Source: Astropecten irregularis (taxonomy: Eukaryota > Echinodermata > Asteroidea > Paxillosida > Astropectinidae). Taken from it: a DNA stretch of 64,000 nucleotides. Location: the NCBI GenBank assembly GCA_963971285.1, contig OZ020248.1:13578001-13642000 (forward strand), in the 5' to 3' direction. The notes beneath the pieces are model-generated. The model was not told where the DNA came from. It saw nothing but the letters and a program-made list of their open reading frames with translations, and did not search any database. Position 1 is the stretch's first letter. Every line of letters starts with the position of its first letter. Positions 9,001 to 18,918 of the stretch are shown piece after piece. The translations under genes and the position numbers were made by a program.

Positions 9001-10989
9001 TACGGTTTTGTGTGCTTGATTGGCCTTTGTGGGCATACAGCAGCTGGGGCTGTATACTCCCCAGTGAGTTGAGATGGTTTTATCAGGAATGTAAATGTAG
9101 CCAAAACTTCTGTCTATTCAGTTTGGTTCAGCCAGGTTTTTTATTAACAAGGGAAAACAAGAAAAAAAATTTGTGCACAAGTCTATGGGTGTGTCGCCCT
9201 AATTAATGCAGAATTTAATTTTGTTTTAGAGTCTAACACTTTCATGCGTTCTCTTTTGATTGCATCTTCGTCATACTAATACTCTAATTTATGTTTGGGG
9301 GGGAGCAAAGATATTGGAAAGCATGGAGTACCCATCATAAGGCCCTGATAAAATATTACAATGTGCTATAGATGGCATGATCTAATATAAGAGGTACAAA
9401 TTGTTTTATACAGACAATGAGAGTCAAGTTACAGCCGCCATCAGCTACGGACCTACCTGCCTTCAATCCTATACTACCACCTTCAGCTATTACTCAAGTT
9501 ATGTTAATAGCAAACCCACTCAAGGTATGTATTACAGTGCATTACAATACCCTAATCCTCTAGAGGCTCTACACTTTAAAGGTCACAGGACAGCACTCAT
9601 ACTTTTTCTGGTCCAACATGTACATGAAATAAAAAACTTGTAAATATTCGAGCTCAATCAGACATCTGAGTCACGAGAAAATAGCAAAAACCCGACTCGA
9701 TTTTTCTTATAAACATGAAGAATAGTTTACTTTATGTTTGTTCCAAAAATCGTTCAGATGAACGATCTTTGGAAAAAGACACTAAATCTTGATTTCCTTG
9801 AAAAACCCAGCATCTGATGAACCAAGATTTCCCATGGTGACTGTTTGCACTGTTTACAAACTGTTGAGTCCATTTTCTGTCTCAAACACAATAATTTTTT
9901 TTGGAGGCCTTGAAAATCCTATATGCTCCCTTTAATATTACACAAGACAAGAACTTCCAATCATAAGCCATGATTCGGGACAAGCTTTTGCTTACGGTAG
10001 TTACAAACAGACGTCTTGCACCAATGTACTGTTCATAATGGATAAGAATGACACAAAGGAACCAGTCCATTCCAGAGATGGGTATAGCTATGCAAGAGCT
10101 TTCCCCGAATCATGTGATATAAATATCAACAGTGTCTTTAGTCTTGGAAATTCAAACTGGGGTGTTTATGTGCAATGAAAGAAGTCTGTGTACCAGATAC
10201 TGTTCACACATTTTTCAGGGTGAGAATCAATGTATAAGCCGCGCCCAATATTACGAAAATTACAGGAAGCATGCCAAGTTAAGAGCTTGAACGCAGGGGT
10301 TAAAGGAGCAAAGGAACTTAAAGGAACTTCTCTGGGTTAAGAAGTTCGCAGTGGGAAAGTGGTACTGTATAACATTAATTGTCAGTTCACGCTGATAAAT
10401 GTCCAGGTGGTATCTATAGGCTGTGATTGTTTTTATTTGGCTGCGCTTCACAGTTGCCCGGCCGCGGCTGGCTGCCTAAAAACTTGGGTGGAACAGAGGT
10501 CTGATGAGTAGGGCCAATGATTTTCCGCAAAAACGGAAAACAGACGGAATTCATGGTATCTGCTCCTTTAAACGGAAGTCCATTTTCAAAACAGAAATTA
10601 AATTCACAAAATGCATCATTTATGTGAACTGATTGCTTTACATTTCCTAGGCTAACTGAATCATGGTTTGGTCTTGCAATAGTTGACTGTTTTTTTATGA
10701 CAAACCACAGTCTGACGAGTTAGTCTTCACTGTGCAAAAGTAATACAACACTTTTCCAGTGCCCAAACAGTCAGTGAAAGTCAGTAATGATTTACCCCAT
10801 GTTGTATACAACTTTTTGGAACTGAATAGGACGAAACTTTTCTGAAACGGAAAATAAATGGCCTTTGATGAGTGATTGTTATTTGTTTTTCATCTCCAGG
10901 ATAAAGTTCGACTCAAGTTTAAAATGCAGTACACCATCGACGAGAAGGTGACAACTGATGTTGGAGAGGTTGACAAGTTCCCTGTGTAG
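1..10989 (+). CDS. GGA: GGA clathrin adaptor (3' part, 11 exons; 5' end outside window)
   Basis: GGA proteins are monomeric clathrin adaptors that bind ARF-GTP, ubiquitin and accessory proteins and sort cargo at the trans-Golgi network. Exons: 1-61, 309-527, 1888-1969, 2602-2748, 4110-4262, 5282-5439, 5978-6288, 6985-7301, 8603-8766, 9414-9524, 10900-10989. All introns are GT-AG and the phases close to 603 residues plus stop. Order of parts: proline-rich linker (PPPPPRPKNATFEDEEKSK, residues 1-20), GAT domain (about 21-165), hinge rich in Q, P, S and T (about 170-470), gamma-ear/GAE domain (about 475-603). LLARLLKSKHPEDL and NNNVKLLTEM are GGA-family signatures from memory of the human proteins. 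The hinge has LLDLTGLD. Where human GGA1 has an acidic LLDDE clathrin box, this protein reads LLQDQLSSLG, so clathrin binding may use another site. The VHS domain is upstream of the window. Family identity is certain; vertebrate paralogue 1/2/3 cannot be assigned. Confidence 0.95.
309..527 (+). CDS. GGA: GGA exon: GAT domain, N-terminal helices
   Basis: Acceptor ATTACAG precedes base 309 and the donor GTAATT follows base 527; phase 0 at both ends, 73 codons. It encodes LLARLLKSKHPEDLQAANRL followed by the NNNVKLLTEM helix, the ARF-binding half of the GAT domain. Confidence 0.95.
986..1413. repeat. Long foldback (near-perfect inverted repeat, about 210-bp arms)
   Basis: The left arm (986-1196) is the reverse complement of the right arm (1206-1413) with only scattered mismatches. 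The 15-mer GTAACGGACATGACA and its complement occur at both ends of each arm. It lies in a GGA intron, and the transcript would fold into a long double-stranded hairpin. Likely a foldback/MITE-type element. Confidence 0.85.
1888..1969 (+). CDS. GGA: GGA exon: GAT domain, middle helix
   Basis: Begins after GATCTAG and ends before GTAAGT (phase 0 to 1). Encodes ELYISCEKMRPNLFRLASDT, very close to the human GGA helix around RPTLFRLASDT. Confidence 0.95.
2150..2500. mobile_element. MITE-2 (TTAA family), full copy
   Basis: Starts AGGTACAGTACAGGATTGGT after a TTAA and ends ACCAATCATGTATTATACCT. A sister of MITE-1: it shares the internal CAGATTTACGTATAACT and TTTCCGCCTGA segments but has different termini and an inserted segment (TGACCTTTACCAATC side). 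Confidence 0.75.
2602..2748 (+). CDS. GGA: GGA exon: GAT C-terminal helix and start of hinge
   Basis: Begins after CCCTGCAG and ends before GTGCGT (phase 1 to 1). Encodes ADVLQTNDAVVKVMEVYKDK (ubiquitin/Rabaptin-binding helix region), then a serine-rich hinge. Confidence 0.92.
2820..3180 (+). mobile_element. MITE-1 (TTAA target duplication), reference copy
   Basis: 361 bp with inverted ends AGGTAGTATCATACTTTGGT / ACCAAAGTATGATACTACCT, flanked by TTAA (2816-2819 and 3181-3184). It has a central GATCTTTTAAAAGATC-like palindrome and no ORF. TTAA duplication is the hallmark of piggyBac and Kolobok transposons, so it is probably mobilised by one of these. Confidence 0.88.
3536..3900. mobile_element. 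tRNA-derived SINE-C, head-to-head pair
   Basis: A minus-oriented tRNA-like head (complement of AGCTCAGTTAAGAGTGCCAG) at about 3620-3680 faces a plus-oriented head, TAGCTCAGTTGGTAAGAG followed by GGTTCGAATC, at 3803-3850. The body motif CACAAGGGAAACTGACTGGA recurs at 16,650 and 31,450. Confidence 0.65.
4110..4262 (+). CDS. GGA: GGA exon: hinge with LLDLTGLD
   Basis: Begins after GCCCAG and ends before GTAATT (phase 1 to 1). Holds SLLDLTGLD, matching the SALLDLSGLD segment of human GGA1, and ends with LLQDQLSSLG at the expected clathrin-box position. Confidence 0.92.
4279..4556. repeat. CAATTTCAT foldback element
   Basis: The outer arms GGCCCAATTTCATGGAATC and GATTCCATGAAATTGGG form an imperfect palindrome, with inner TAAGCAAAGAC arms. 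Same broad family as the elements at 54,548, 58,642 and 58,895. Lies in a GGA intron directly after the exon donor. Confidence 0.6.
4795..4990 (+). mobile_element. tRNA-derived SINE-B
   Basis: CTGCTGATCCCAGCTAGCTTAGTGGTCTAGTGG (A box) is followed by GTGGGTTCGAATCCCACC (B box) with a closing GAGCTAGC that pairs with the 5' GCTAGCT, so the head still folds like a tRNA. The tail GGGCAAGCCTAATTTGCAT is shared with the copy at 20,555. Confidence 0.65.
5138..5245 (+). repeat. Interspersed repeat 'ACTGCTCAT' family
   Basis: GTAATAAACTGCTACAAACTGC through GATCCTAGCAGGATC recurs with modest divergence at about 14,089-14,180 and 19,111-19,215. No ORF or clear terminal repeats; it sits just upstream of a GGA acceptor. 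Confidence 0.45.
5282..5439 (+). CDS. GGA: GGA exon: hinge (TSPSALES)
   Basis: Acceptor ATCTGCAG, donor GTGAGT, phase 1 to 0, 53 residues. Low-complexity hinge with a KTSPSALESMLGPAP segment. A decayed relative of this segment lies 300 bp downstream. Confidence 0.88.
5706..5900 (+). pseudogene. Possible duplicated GGA hinge exon
   Basis: The stretch 5780-5815 reads TSPSALKSVPGLATT in one frame, against TSPSALESMLGPAPM in the real exon at 5282-5439. The upstream QGY coding is also recognisable but in a different frame. The 195-bp ORF ends in TGA, and I see no donor that keeps the phase needed between the neighbouring exons. I read it as a tandemly duplicated, decayed exon; a rarely used alternative exon is not excluded. 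Confidence 0.5.
5978..6288 (+). CDS. GGA: GGA exon: hinge ending near the ear
   Basis: Acceptor TCCATAG, donor after base 6288, phase 0 to 2. Contains SPFADLESLGKSMVKQQ, corresponding to the DLDLLGKTLLQQ segment of human GGA1 (acidic/leucine hinge region). Confidence 0.92.
6434..6781 (+). mobile_element. MITE-1 copy
   Basis: Flanked by TTAA at 6430-6433 and 6782-6785. The termini have decayed (ATGTAGTATTATACTTTGGT / CAAAGTATGAAGTAACCT). GGA intron. Confidence 0.8.
6985..7301 (+). CDS. GGA: GGA exon: Q/P-rich hinge and start of gamma-ear
   Basis: Phase 2 to 1. A glutamine/proline/methionine tract of roughly 75 residues, then VLSLADVFVPLEKVQPG, the first ear strand. The acceptor is a NAGNAG (CCCAGCAG), so use of 6985 or 6988 would differ by one serine. 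Confidence 0.92.
7504..7809. repeat. TTAA-flanked minisatellite element
   Basis: About five degenerate units of roughly 45-60 bp, built on ATCCTGAATCCTCCAAAATCC, lie between CCCTAACCCCC and GGGTAAGGG ends, with TTAA on each side (7500-7503 and 7810-7813). It looks like a TTAA-type MITE whose interior is a tandem repeat. GGA intron. Confidence 0.65.
8603..8766 (+). CDS. GGA: GGA exon: gamma-ear core
   Basis: Acceptor CTTTCAG, donor GTACTT, phase 1 to 0. Encodes TVFHFAKNVPRPDITVLVVS and KNVVFQAAVPK, conserved beta strands of the GAE domain. The open frame continues into a SINE after the donor; that extension is not coding. Confidence 0.95.
8836..9098 (+). mobile_element. tRNA-derived SINE-A with doubled B box
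   Basis: Contains GTGCTAGTGGTCTGGCG (A box) and two consecutive B boxes (GTGGGTTCAAATCC and GTGGGTTCAAGTCC), then TTGGGCAAGACACTTTGTC and TATACTCCCCAGTGAGTTGA as in the copies at 44,071 and 62,393. Lies 70 bp after a GGA exon. Confidence 0.75.
9414..9524 (+). CDS. GGA: GGA exon: gamma-ear, LQPPS strand
   Basis: Phase 0 to 0, 37 codons. Encodes VKLQPPSATDLPAFNPILPP then AITQVMLIANPLK, near identical to human GGA at the same position. Confidence 0.96.
9580..9712 (+). mobile_element. MITE-2 fragment
   Basis: AAAGGTCACAGGACAGCACTC through GTCACGAGAAAATAGC matches part of the longer MITE-2 copy at 51,037-51,402; both ends are lost. Confidence 0.55.
10900..10989 (+). CDS. GGA: GGA terminal coding exon
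   Basis: Acceptor CATCTCCAG; encodes DKVRLKFKMQYTIDEK and ends GEVDKFPV, then TAG at 10987-10989. Human GGAs end a few residues later (FPPPETWGSL), so the tail is slightly short. Confidence 0.95.
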   Translation, partial: DKVRLKFKMQYTIDEKVTTDVGEVDKFPV

Positions 10990-11519
10990 CACCCATGCAA
11001 TGAGGCAATTATTCCATCTTAATTTTGATACGGCGTCAAACAGTACACATATTAAACTTAACATGTTTTTGGTTTTGTATCTGAGAGAAGAATCCAGAAA
11101 ATAAGCAAAAAACTTGTAGCACTTATTTACTAAATGTTAGTTAAACTGAATTTCTTTATCTTAGTTTTGTTATAATTACAAGCAAAGACTGAAAGTCATA
11201 AAAATCAGTAAAAGATCTGCGGTCGTTTTCACAAAAACATATCGGAACTTTTGTAGGACTTATTTGCATTGCAGTCCTACGTAGGATACGATAGGTTATC
11301 ATTCGTAACTTGAATTTGGATTGATCGTAGGGCTTCGTGAAATCAACCCCAGGGGTCAATTTAATTAAACTCGTTTTGGCTTATTATCAATCTTAGAACT
11401 TGTGATGCATTGCAGCCCTACAACGGGTTATCCTTCGTAACTCAGGTTATGTTCAATCGTAGTGCTTTGTGAAATCGACCCCAGGCCTATTTAATTGATG
11501 AAGAATAAATTAGTTGTCA
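10990..11519 (+). other. GGA 3' flank / likely 3' UTR with candidate poly(A) signal
   Basis: No coding sequence. The first clear AATAAA downstream of the GGA stop is at 11514-11519. Two short palindromic CGATTTCACGAA-type repeats (about 11205-11485) lie inside. The true transcript end cannot be read from sequence. Confidence 0.35.
11205..11485. repeat. CGATTTCACGAA palindromic repeats (two)
   Basis: Ends such as TTCGTGAAATCAACCCCAGG and TTGTGAAATCGACCCCAGG with inner CCTACGTAGGATACGATAGG. Same family at 19,348-19,503, 22,140-22,392 and 60,168-60,438. No coding content. Confidence 0.55.
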
Positions 11520-12580
11520 AAAGTGACATCTTATGACAAACAAAGTTGATATAAATATTCTACATACTGTACGTACTAATAACAGCTGTAATATATTGAA
11601 CATATTTTTGGGTATGAAAGGTTTCAGAGAATTTTGTCATGATTATTTGACTAAATTTGATTAAATATTAATTTTGGAACAATTATTTTATAAAAAGTTA
11701 CTCGAGTTTAAAGAGGAAGAGCTTTTGTTTCATGAAGTATACAATCAACTTCATATTGTTCGTCAAAGCTTGACAGCACTTCAAAACTCGTAGGAACTTT
11801 GATCTAGATTTGATTGGCACATGGTATATAGGCACCTTAATTTTAATCCCAACAGTCTCAAATGCATCAACCTTCAACAGATAGTTCTGTTGAGTTTTGG
11901 CTGGTTTGGTACCAAACAGTAAGGAGGTATAGAGAGCGTGCACGTGACGTCACTTTACAGCTTATCGGCCATTTTGGACGGCACGCGTACGCACGCACAC
12001 GCATGTGTATGCGTGTGTACCAGACAGCATCAGACAGGAGTTTGTGGCAGTGCACTGGCATATTATTTTGTGTGTTCAAACTTCAAAAGCATTTTGCTGG
12101 GTGTGGGACGATAGGTCTACAGTCACACACCCAGGCATAGAGACACATCCATACCAAAGCAATCAAACTCCAACAGCTGGAGCCTGTTGAAGTTTGTCAG
12201 GTTCAGTACCAAACCTGTGACCAACTGTTGAAGCATGTTGGATTCAGAATGCTTTCTAGAGCAAGAGTCTAAGGGTTAGGTTTTTGTTTACCTAATAGCC
12301 TGACTCTACATAGGATCATGCCTATCAGTAATGGTATGAAACAGGTGATGCACATCTCCATTGGTGGGGAATTAATTTGAAAAAAATAGTCTTAAAGTGT
12401 AGTATGGTGAATTATTTCAGTTGAATACCCAGAATAAAATATGATGCAGTCATGGCACAATTGCAGATAAATTTTGCCCTTTTTCAGAGTAAGAGTATTT
12501 TACTCTTACCCCTTGTACTTGTCTACCAGGACACTGAATGTTGATGTGCTTCGTAGCACAGAACACATATATTTGACTGT
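11520..12580. other. Spacer with no recognised gene
   Basis: AT-rich spacer. It contains alternating purine-pyrimidine GCGTACGCACGCACACGC near 11,983 and a local inverted repeat CAACAGCTGGAGCCTGTTG near 12,170. Short ORFs here have no recognisable domain. Confidence 0.4.
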
Positions 12581-12581
12581 T

Positions 12582-12772
12582 AATCCTAACCCTCTGGACC
12601 TACCACACAAGACAAGACATTACCACAGAGAAACAGGACTATAAACCATGCATTACCACACAGAATGCACTGTGGTGTATTTTGGTATTCAGGATACCAC
12701 ACTAACATGACACTTGTACAACAGGAAAACCGAGTGTGGTAAACTGTGTTATGCAGTTGGGTTAGGGTGAAA
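12582..12772. repeat. Foldback with CCTAACCC / GGGTTAGG ends
   Basis: TTAATCCTAACCCTC at the left and GGGTTAGGGT at the right, with internal ACCACACAAG/GTGTGGT inverted motifs around 12,610 and 12,735. The ends resemble those of the TTAA element at 7504-7809, but the right TTAA is absent. Confidence 0.45.
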
Positions 12773-14040
12773 GCAGGGCTGGATTTCACCAAACACGGAG
12801 ATTAATCTTAGGATGAGTTGTCAGTATCGCCATAGTATTGTGACATCAAACTTTGCTCAGCAATTAGGATTGATTCACACTTCAAGATCAGACTTGGTGC
12901 TTCATGAAATCGGCCTCTGGTTCTGTTTAAATCAAATGAATTTCACTTCAAACCTTGAAAATGTATTTAAGTATTTATTAAGCACACATAAATTTAAATA
13001 CCTTTTCTAAATGGAAAATTTCATATAATGACAACAACAGTGATTAATATTATATTTCATATCTTTTCTCTTCTTGTAATACTTGTTTTTGAGAAAAAAG
13101 CGATATAATTGTTTGTATTTCTTTGACAGCCGCGTACCTAGGGAAAACGGCGCCTGGCCAGGACAAGCGCTAAAATTGCGCCCCTATTTCTAACTTTTGA
13201 TGGCAATGAAAAGAAAATCAGACAATTTAAAATGGGAATCATTCTTTGTTTCTTCATTGGATTAGATTTCCAATAACATCAGTACAGCTACCTAAAAAGT
13301 GGCGCCCAGGGCACGTGCCCCTTGCCAGCCTACCCCCCCCCCCCCCCCCATCCCCTAGATATGCCACTATGTCTTATAAGAACAGTCAACAAAGCACGGG
13401 CCTGTAATATTATCTGCTTAGCATATTTCATAAAGCTAAAACTCTTTACCTGAAACTTTTATTTCAATATTTTGTTGTATATTACAGGCTTTGCTTAAAG
13501 TTTTCATGCTCTTAATATATTAACAGTGCTTACTAAACCTAGTGTGGTGGCATGGTAAGCTTTAGGAGAAATGCAAGAATGTTCAACATATAATATATTT
13601 TATTTGATATTTTCTCTTTCTTTGTCACGCTGTCTATTTTATTTAGCATTGGTCCAAAACGGTCCGGTCCTTAGGTAACCTGGAATGGTCATTGATAATT
13701 AATATAATTATCCAGTAATGAAGCATTTACTTTAATTGAAATAAATCTTGAATCTAATAGAATTGTTTTGTTTTTGTGTGTGTGTTGATTTTTTTAAATT
13801 GTGTTTTGTTGTTAGATTTGTATTAGAAAGATTGTTATGGAAGTCACACTATGATTTGCATCCGTGAGATATTCAGGCATGCAACTTGGTCTTGACAAAA
13901 AAAGAGGAAATTCCAATCTTTACCATACTTTGAACAACGTTTTTCACTTTTCAATCATCAGTGGCTTAAGAATGAAGTGAAAAAAGAGGAAATCAGCTGA
14001 TCTGAGGAAAAAGTTGCATGCCTGGATATTTAACATTGGG
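12773..14040. other. Spacer with small foldbacks and a poly-C tract
   Basis: No gene seen. A 17-base C run is at 13333-13349, next to CTAGATATGCCACT. An imperfect inverted pair GGCATGCAACTTG / AAGTTGCATGCC (about 13,877-14,023), enclosing AAAAAGAGGAAAT motifs, resembles the pair at 30,894 and 32,813. Confidence 0.4.
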
Positions 14041-14558
14041 AGATTTGTCTATCCCCAGTTAAACTTATAAAATGATTCATGGCACGGTAATAAATTGCTG
14101 CAAACTGCTCATCAACCAACATATTGACCTGTAAGGCCTGATGTTTACCAGTTTACGTTCCAATCCTAGCGAGGACCTTTCTCAAAGGCTCAATGACAAG
14201 AGGACAAGAACAATCAGATGCAAGTATGTATCTTACATGTGAGAGGATTGATTATAACAAAGGGGGCTGAGTGACCAGGGAATCCTGCATTAAACCACAA
14301 AGAGAGGAAAGATAATGTAGCCATTATATCCATTCATTACATCCTCGCATTCAAATTCAAACACACACCCCCCCTAATAAAAAGGGATTTCCAGTAAATA
14401 AGTCAGCGTAAACAAGACAATGCAGATATGATCTTTACTATCATTACTATCATTCAACTTTACAAGGAAATAGGCCCTTGGCCTACATGGTGCTAATTCC
14501 AAGGGCCTGACTTAATCCAAAACACCCCACTCACTAATTCTGGTAGAGTTATGTTTAT

Positions 14559-14913
14559 GGTAGTATCATACTTTGGTAAGAAACCAAACCAGAAATGTTC
14601 ACAGACTTAAGTATAACTTACAGGGTATGAAGATGGTGGTGGTAGAAACATACCGTTAAAAGTTTTCCGCCTGAAATGCTGTATTTATCCAGAAATTAGT
14701 CAAACAACGACCGAATTTTTTTTTGATCTTTTAAAAGATCGAAAAATTAAAAAGAAAAGACTTGAGAAATACTGTGGATGTTTTTCACTGTTTTCTCAAA
14801 AAGTAGGCACCGTATGGGACTGAAATTTTCACAGATGACTGTTACTGTATGTCTTGATATGTTTGCCTATGAATCTGTATTTCTTTGATAAAAACCAAAG
14901 TATGATATTACCT
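14559..14913 (+). mobile_element. MITE-1 copy
   Basis: Right TTAA at 14914-14917; the left target reads TTAT. The internal block AAGTAGGCACCGTATGGGAC is intact. Intergenic. Confidence 0.82.
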
Positions 14914-14999
14914 TTAACATTCCTGGTGATAGAATAAGGCTACAGAGCTAGACTCAAAGTAATAATGATGCAGTCATGACACACTTGCCAGTATAGTAG

Positions 15000-15960
15000 C
15001 ACCAGACTATTTTTTTTTAGTGGTTGGGTGGGGGGGGGGGGGGGTGACAAGTGTTGGGCAACTGAGAAAAAATCTGGGGGCAAACTCGATCATTCTTTTT
15101 CAAGAAAGTATAGTGCAACCGGTTTCTTTTTATGATGCCAGCCATGGATGAAATCTAAGGTTTTAGGAGCCTCTGGAACATTTGTTGACAGTTAAAAACC
15201 ATCCGGTATTTTGGAGCACGCTATCTTGCCCTAAACAAAAGTTGTTTTCCTGTCCTTATAGGCTAGTATTAGTTACACTAGTCCACGATCTCCAAATTTT
15301 GTACACAGCTCAAACACAATGTGGATGCAGTGGTTTTGGGGTTAGCCTATGATTGCAATAGTGGCCAGCAGGGCAACTGATTTGGGGGGGGGGGGGGGGG
15401 GGGCTACGCCCATGATCTGAGCGTAGCTGTGTGGGGCTATGCCCATAAACCTATGTTATGTACGGCCCTACGAGTCTAAATTAAACATGGCAAATTCTAT
15501 TTTGTTCATTCCTTATTCTTAACTTGCCCAACTGCAATGGGTTCTAATAAAATTAACATTAATACATTTTCGTAGTAGGCCCTCTTGTAGTGTAGGTCTA
15601 CTGCTGTGTGCATGGTGTCATCAGCACATCATGCACATGTATGATGTACATAATACTAAAATAGGCCCCATGCCAATACAATCATGTGTTGTACGTGAAA
15701 CTGCGTACAGCACGAACACGTGTTTTTTCAATGCTTCACATCCGAACTGTCTTTCACAGAATATCAGTCCTTGTTTTACACTATTTGAGCTTTCTATACC
15801 CTTCATCCTATGCTATGTAACGAGCGTGATAGTGACATAATGATAATGTATTTACAAACTGCATCAAACAGCTAAAATGTTAACTATTTCACGACATTCA
15901 AGAAAATTTAAATCTTACCTTTCGACCGCCATGACTAAACGTCTCGTAACGTAGGTGGCG
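15000..15960. other. Spacer with two poly-G tracts
   Basis: G runs at 15030-15044 and 15384-15403 (20 bases). No exon, RNA gene or transposon end recognised. The small ORFs on opposite strands at 15,621-15,840 overlap each other and have no known motif. Confidence 0.4.
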
Positions 15961-15979
15961 CTGTAGTCTACAATTTAAA

Positions 15980-16140
15980 GGGATCGAGGGTGTGCACCAA
16001 TAAACCCCATTGACCTTATTATTTTTAGTGTAAAAATCCTTCAACTTCACAGTTTAAAAAACCGCACCAGGAGTCTCTCATTCTTTGATACAAAACTGTA
16101 AATGATAGTTTGAACCCTCATCTACCTATAGGCCTAAATT
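15980..16140 (-). repeat. Interspersed repeat shared with the right edge
   Basis: The reverse complement of this block matches 63,815-63,955: both hold GAGAGACTCCTGG, AACTGTGAAGTTGA and GATGAGGGTTCAAACTA in the same order. No ORF. Confidence 0.6.
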
Positions 16141-16626
16141 CTTCTCAAGTTTTGGTTTGTTAGCCAATTTGAGATTTTTTGCAATTTGCCCAAAGAAAAT
16201 AAAATACCCCAAATGTCCCCAGTTTTTCCTACTTGTATTCGTGAAGCAACCCTCCACTTTCAAAACGATAGGACCAGATTTTCAGCCAAATTTTCTCAAG
16301 TCTTCCCAAAAGTTGAAGTACTGAACTCCAGGTTGTGATAACCTGTTACTAATCACAAGTTATTTGCATGACCCCAAAATGCATAATATTTAAAAAGAAA
16401 ACAAATTGATTATGTTTATCAGTGAATTGATTTTGGAGCTATTTAGTGTGGTGCACTCAGGACTTTTTGTTTTCTTCTCAGAAAAATAAGCACTTTCTAT
16501 GATTTTTTTTTTTTTTAAAGTTGGGTATTTCTTGGTTTTTCACAATAAACTTAGGGAAGTATTTATTCACACTTGACAGGGCCATTTTTGATCAAGTAAA
16601 AGGAATCAACTGCAACTTTAATTATC

Positions 16627-16745
16627 TATATATTTAATCATCAAATGACCACAAGGGAACTGACTGGATAAATTTCAAGTCATTGCAAAGTGAACAAAGG
16701 AATTTACTGAGTGGGATTCGAACAAGTGACCCTCTCAATAATAAA
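16627..16745 (+). mobile_element. SINE-C fragment
   Basis: ATCATCAAATGACCACAAGGGAACTGACTGG and GGGATTCGAACAAGTGACC match the SINE-C copies at 3536 and 31,442; the tRNA A-box part is missing. Confidence 0.55.
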
Positions 16746-16877
16746 TTTGTAGAAGAATATTGAGTTTTGCTCGTCTCAATTTATTACTTTTTAATTTTCA
16801 TCATATCATTTAACTATTTCCTGCATAATTACATAGGGTTAGACATCCAAGTACATGTAGTACTAATTCAGATTTAA

Positions 16878-17216
16878 AGGTAGTATCATACTTTTGTACG
16901 AAACCAGAACAGAAATGTTCACAGATTTACGTAAAACTTACAGGGTATGAAGATGGTGGTGGTAGAAACATACCGCCTGAAATGGTGTATTTATCCAGAA
17001 ATTAGTAATACAACGACCAAAAATCGTTTTGATCTTTTAAAAGATAAAAAATTAAAGAGAAAAGACAAGTGTGGCTGTTTTTCACTGTTTTCAAGTCTCA
17101 AAAAGTGGGCACCGTATGGGACTGAAATTTTTACAGATGACTGTTGCTGTATCTGTCTTGATATTTTTGCTTATGAATCTGCATTTCTTTGATAAAAACC
17201 AAAGTATGATATACCT
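16878..17216 (+). mobile_element. MITE-1 copy
   Basis: TTAA at 16874-16877 and 17217-17220; both terminal repeats readable. Intergenic. Confidence 0.85.
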
Positions 17217-17521
17217 TTAATAGATAGGTCTATTATGCCTCAGCAAATAGCTGACCAAAAGCAAACCATTGAACCAACATACAAAATCACATCAGTCAAC
17301 TCACCAAGAATAAAGAACAAAAACAGGAAAAGTTAAATTTTAGTTCCAATGCATTTATTACTGAAAGTAATCCGACTTTTCACTTTGCATAAAAAAGCAG
17401 TGAAGCTTTCATCATCATATAAGAAAGGTTAACTACTGAAAGTTAACTACATAGATCCAATTTGCAGGAACAGACATCAATATCGGTGTCTTTCAATGAC
17501 ACAAATGAAATTAAGCATTAA

Positions 17522-17867
17522 AGGTACTATCATACTTTGGCAAGAAGCCAAAACAGAAATGTTCACAGATTTAGGTATAAATTACAGGGTATAAAGATAG
17601 TGCTGGTAGAAACATACCGTTAAAATCTTTCCGCGTAAAATGGTGTATTTATCCAGAAATTAGTAAAACAACGACCTAAAATCTTTTTGATCTTTTAAAA
17701 GATCAAAAATAAAAGAGAAAAACCTGTGGCTGTTTTTCACTGTTTTCTCAAAAAGTGGGCACCGTATGGGACTGAAAATTTCACAGATTACTGTTACTGT
17801 ATCTGTCTTGGTATTTTTGCCCATGAATCTGTATTTCTTTGATAAAAACCAAAGTATTATACTACCT
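17522..17867 (+). mobile_element. MITE-1 copy
   Basis: TTAA at 17518-17521 and 17868-17871, with a clean central TGATCTTTTAAAAGATCA palindrome. Only about 300 bp from the previous copy and in the same orientation. Confidence 0.88.
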
Positions 17868-18593
17868 TTAACCATTTATTGGAATACAGATTTTTTTTAT
17901 ATCACACTTTTACTGTTGGTTAGTTATTTTAATTTATCAAGTTTTAAGCATACTGGCAGCACAGCATATTAGTTTGAATGGATACAATATTACACACAGT
18001 ATTTGAATTAAACAATTCTTATCAAAATGACCATTTCATGGTGAACAGATAAAATTTACAAACGTGGAATTGGACCCTGCAACCTCAAGGTCCTGAGCTC
18101 AAAATCGAGCTATCCAGCCTTGAGGGCGGTGTCTCAAATAGGGCTCCGCACTCGTGACGTCACATTCACAGATGTTCGGACAAACAAGTCGCACATTGCC
18201 CAATTAACTTACACGTTAACACTGTGAAATTTGTCTGAACTATAGCTGTCAATATAAAGGGCGTATTCTATAAATAGCTCGAGCGCTGAGCCCTATTGTC
18301 AATCAACGTGCCTTTGTTCATGTGCTCGAAAATATCAAAAATATCATACAGCAAACTGTGTTATTCATTATATTAGTGTCTGAAAATATGGACAATTTAA
18401 TTTTGATAAAGCAAAATTATTTGATCGTTTAACTCTTAAGATTAAGAAGAGTACAAAAAACTTGTATTATAATTTAGCATACATGTATACAACCACACAC
18501 TTAATACATATTAGACACACATATCATGCAGAGTCTATTTGCAATGTACATTTTGTCATCAGTTACTCATGAACATTTTAAAAAGCAATGTAT

Positions 18594-18918
18594 AGGTAAT
18601 ATCATACTTTGTTTTTTGTCAAAGAAATGCAGATTCATGGGCAAAAATATCAAGGAAGATACAATAACAGTCATCTGTGAAATTCCCAGACCCATATGGC
18701 GGCCCCTTCATTAGAAAACAGTGAAAATGTCAACAGTAATTCCAAATCACAGGAGTTAAAACTGGTCTTTGGTTTTACTCTCTTTTTGATAAATACAACC
18801 TTTCAGGCAGAAAAATGTTCATGGTATGTTTCTACCATCACCATCTTCATACCCTGTAAGTTATAGGAAATCTGTGAAGATGTCTGTTTTGGTATGCTAC
18901 CAAAGTATGATACTACCT
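18594..18918 (-). mobile_element. MITE-1 copy (reverse)
   Basis: Begins AGGTAATATCATACTTTG and ends CAAAGTATGATACTACCT, with TTAA at 18919-18922. The order of internal blocks is inverted relative to the 2820 copy. Confidence 0.82.

Noticed and set aside
8545-9072. 175-codon ORF covering a GGA exon
   Set aside because: Only 8603-8766 is coding; the rest is intron at the left and SINE-A after the donor.
11862-12140. Gene on either strand with ORFs of 70-92 codons
   Set aside because: Overlapping ORFs on both strands over a GTACGCACGCACACGC alternating tract; no domain, no consistent splice sites.
15384-15403. Poly-G tract as a G-quadruplex regulatory site
   Set aside because: A single homopolymer run in a gene-free spacer, with similar C/G runs elsewhere; more likely slippage or assembly uncertainty.
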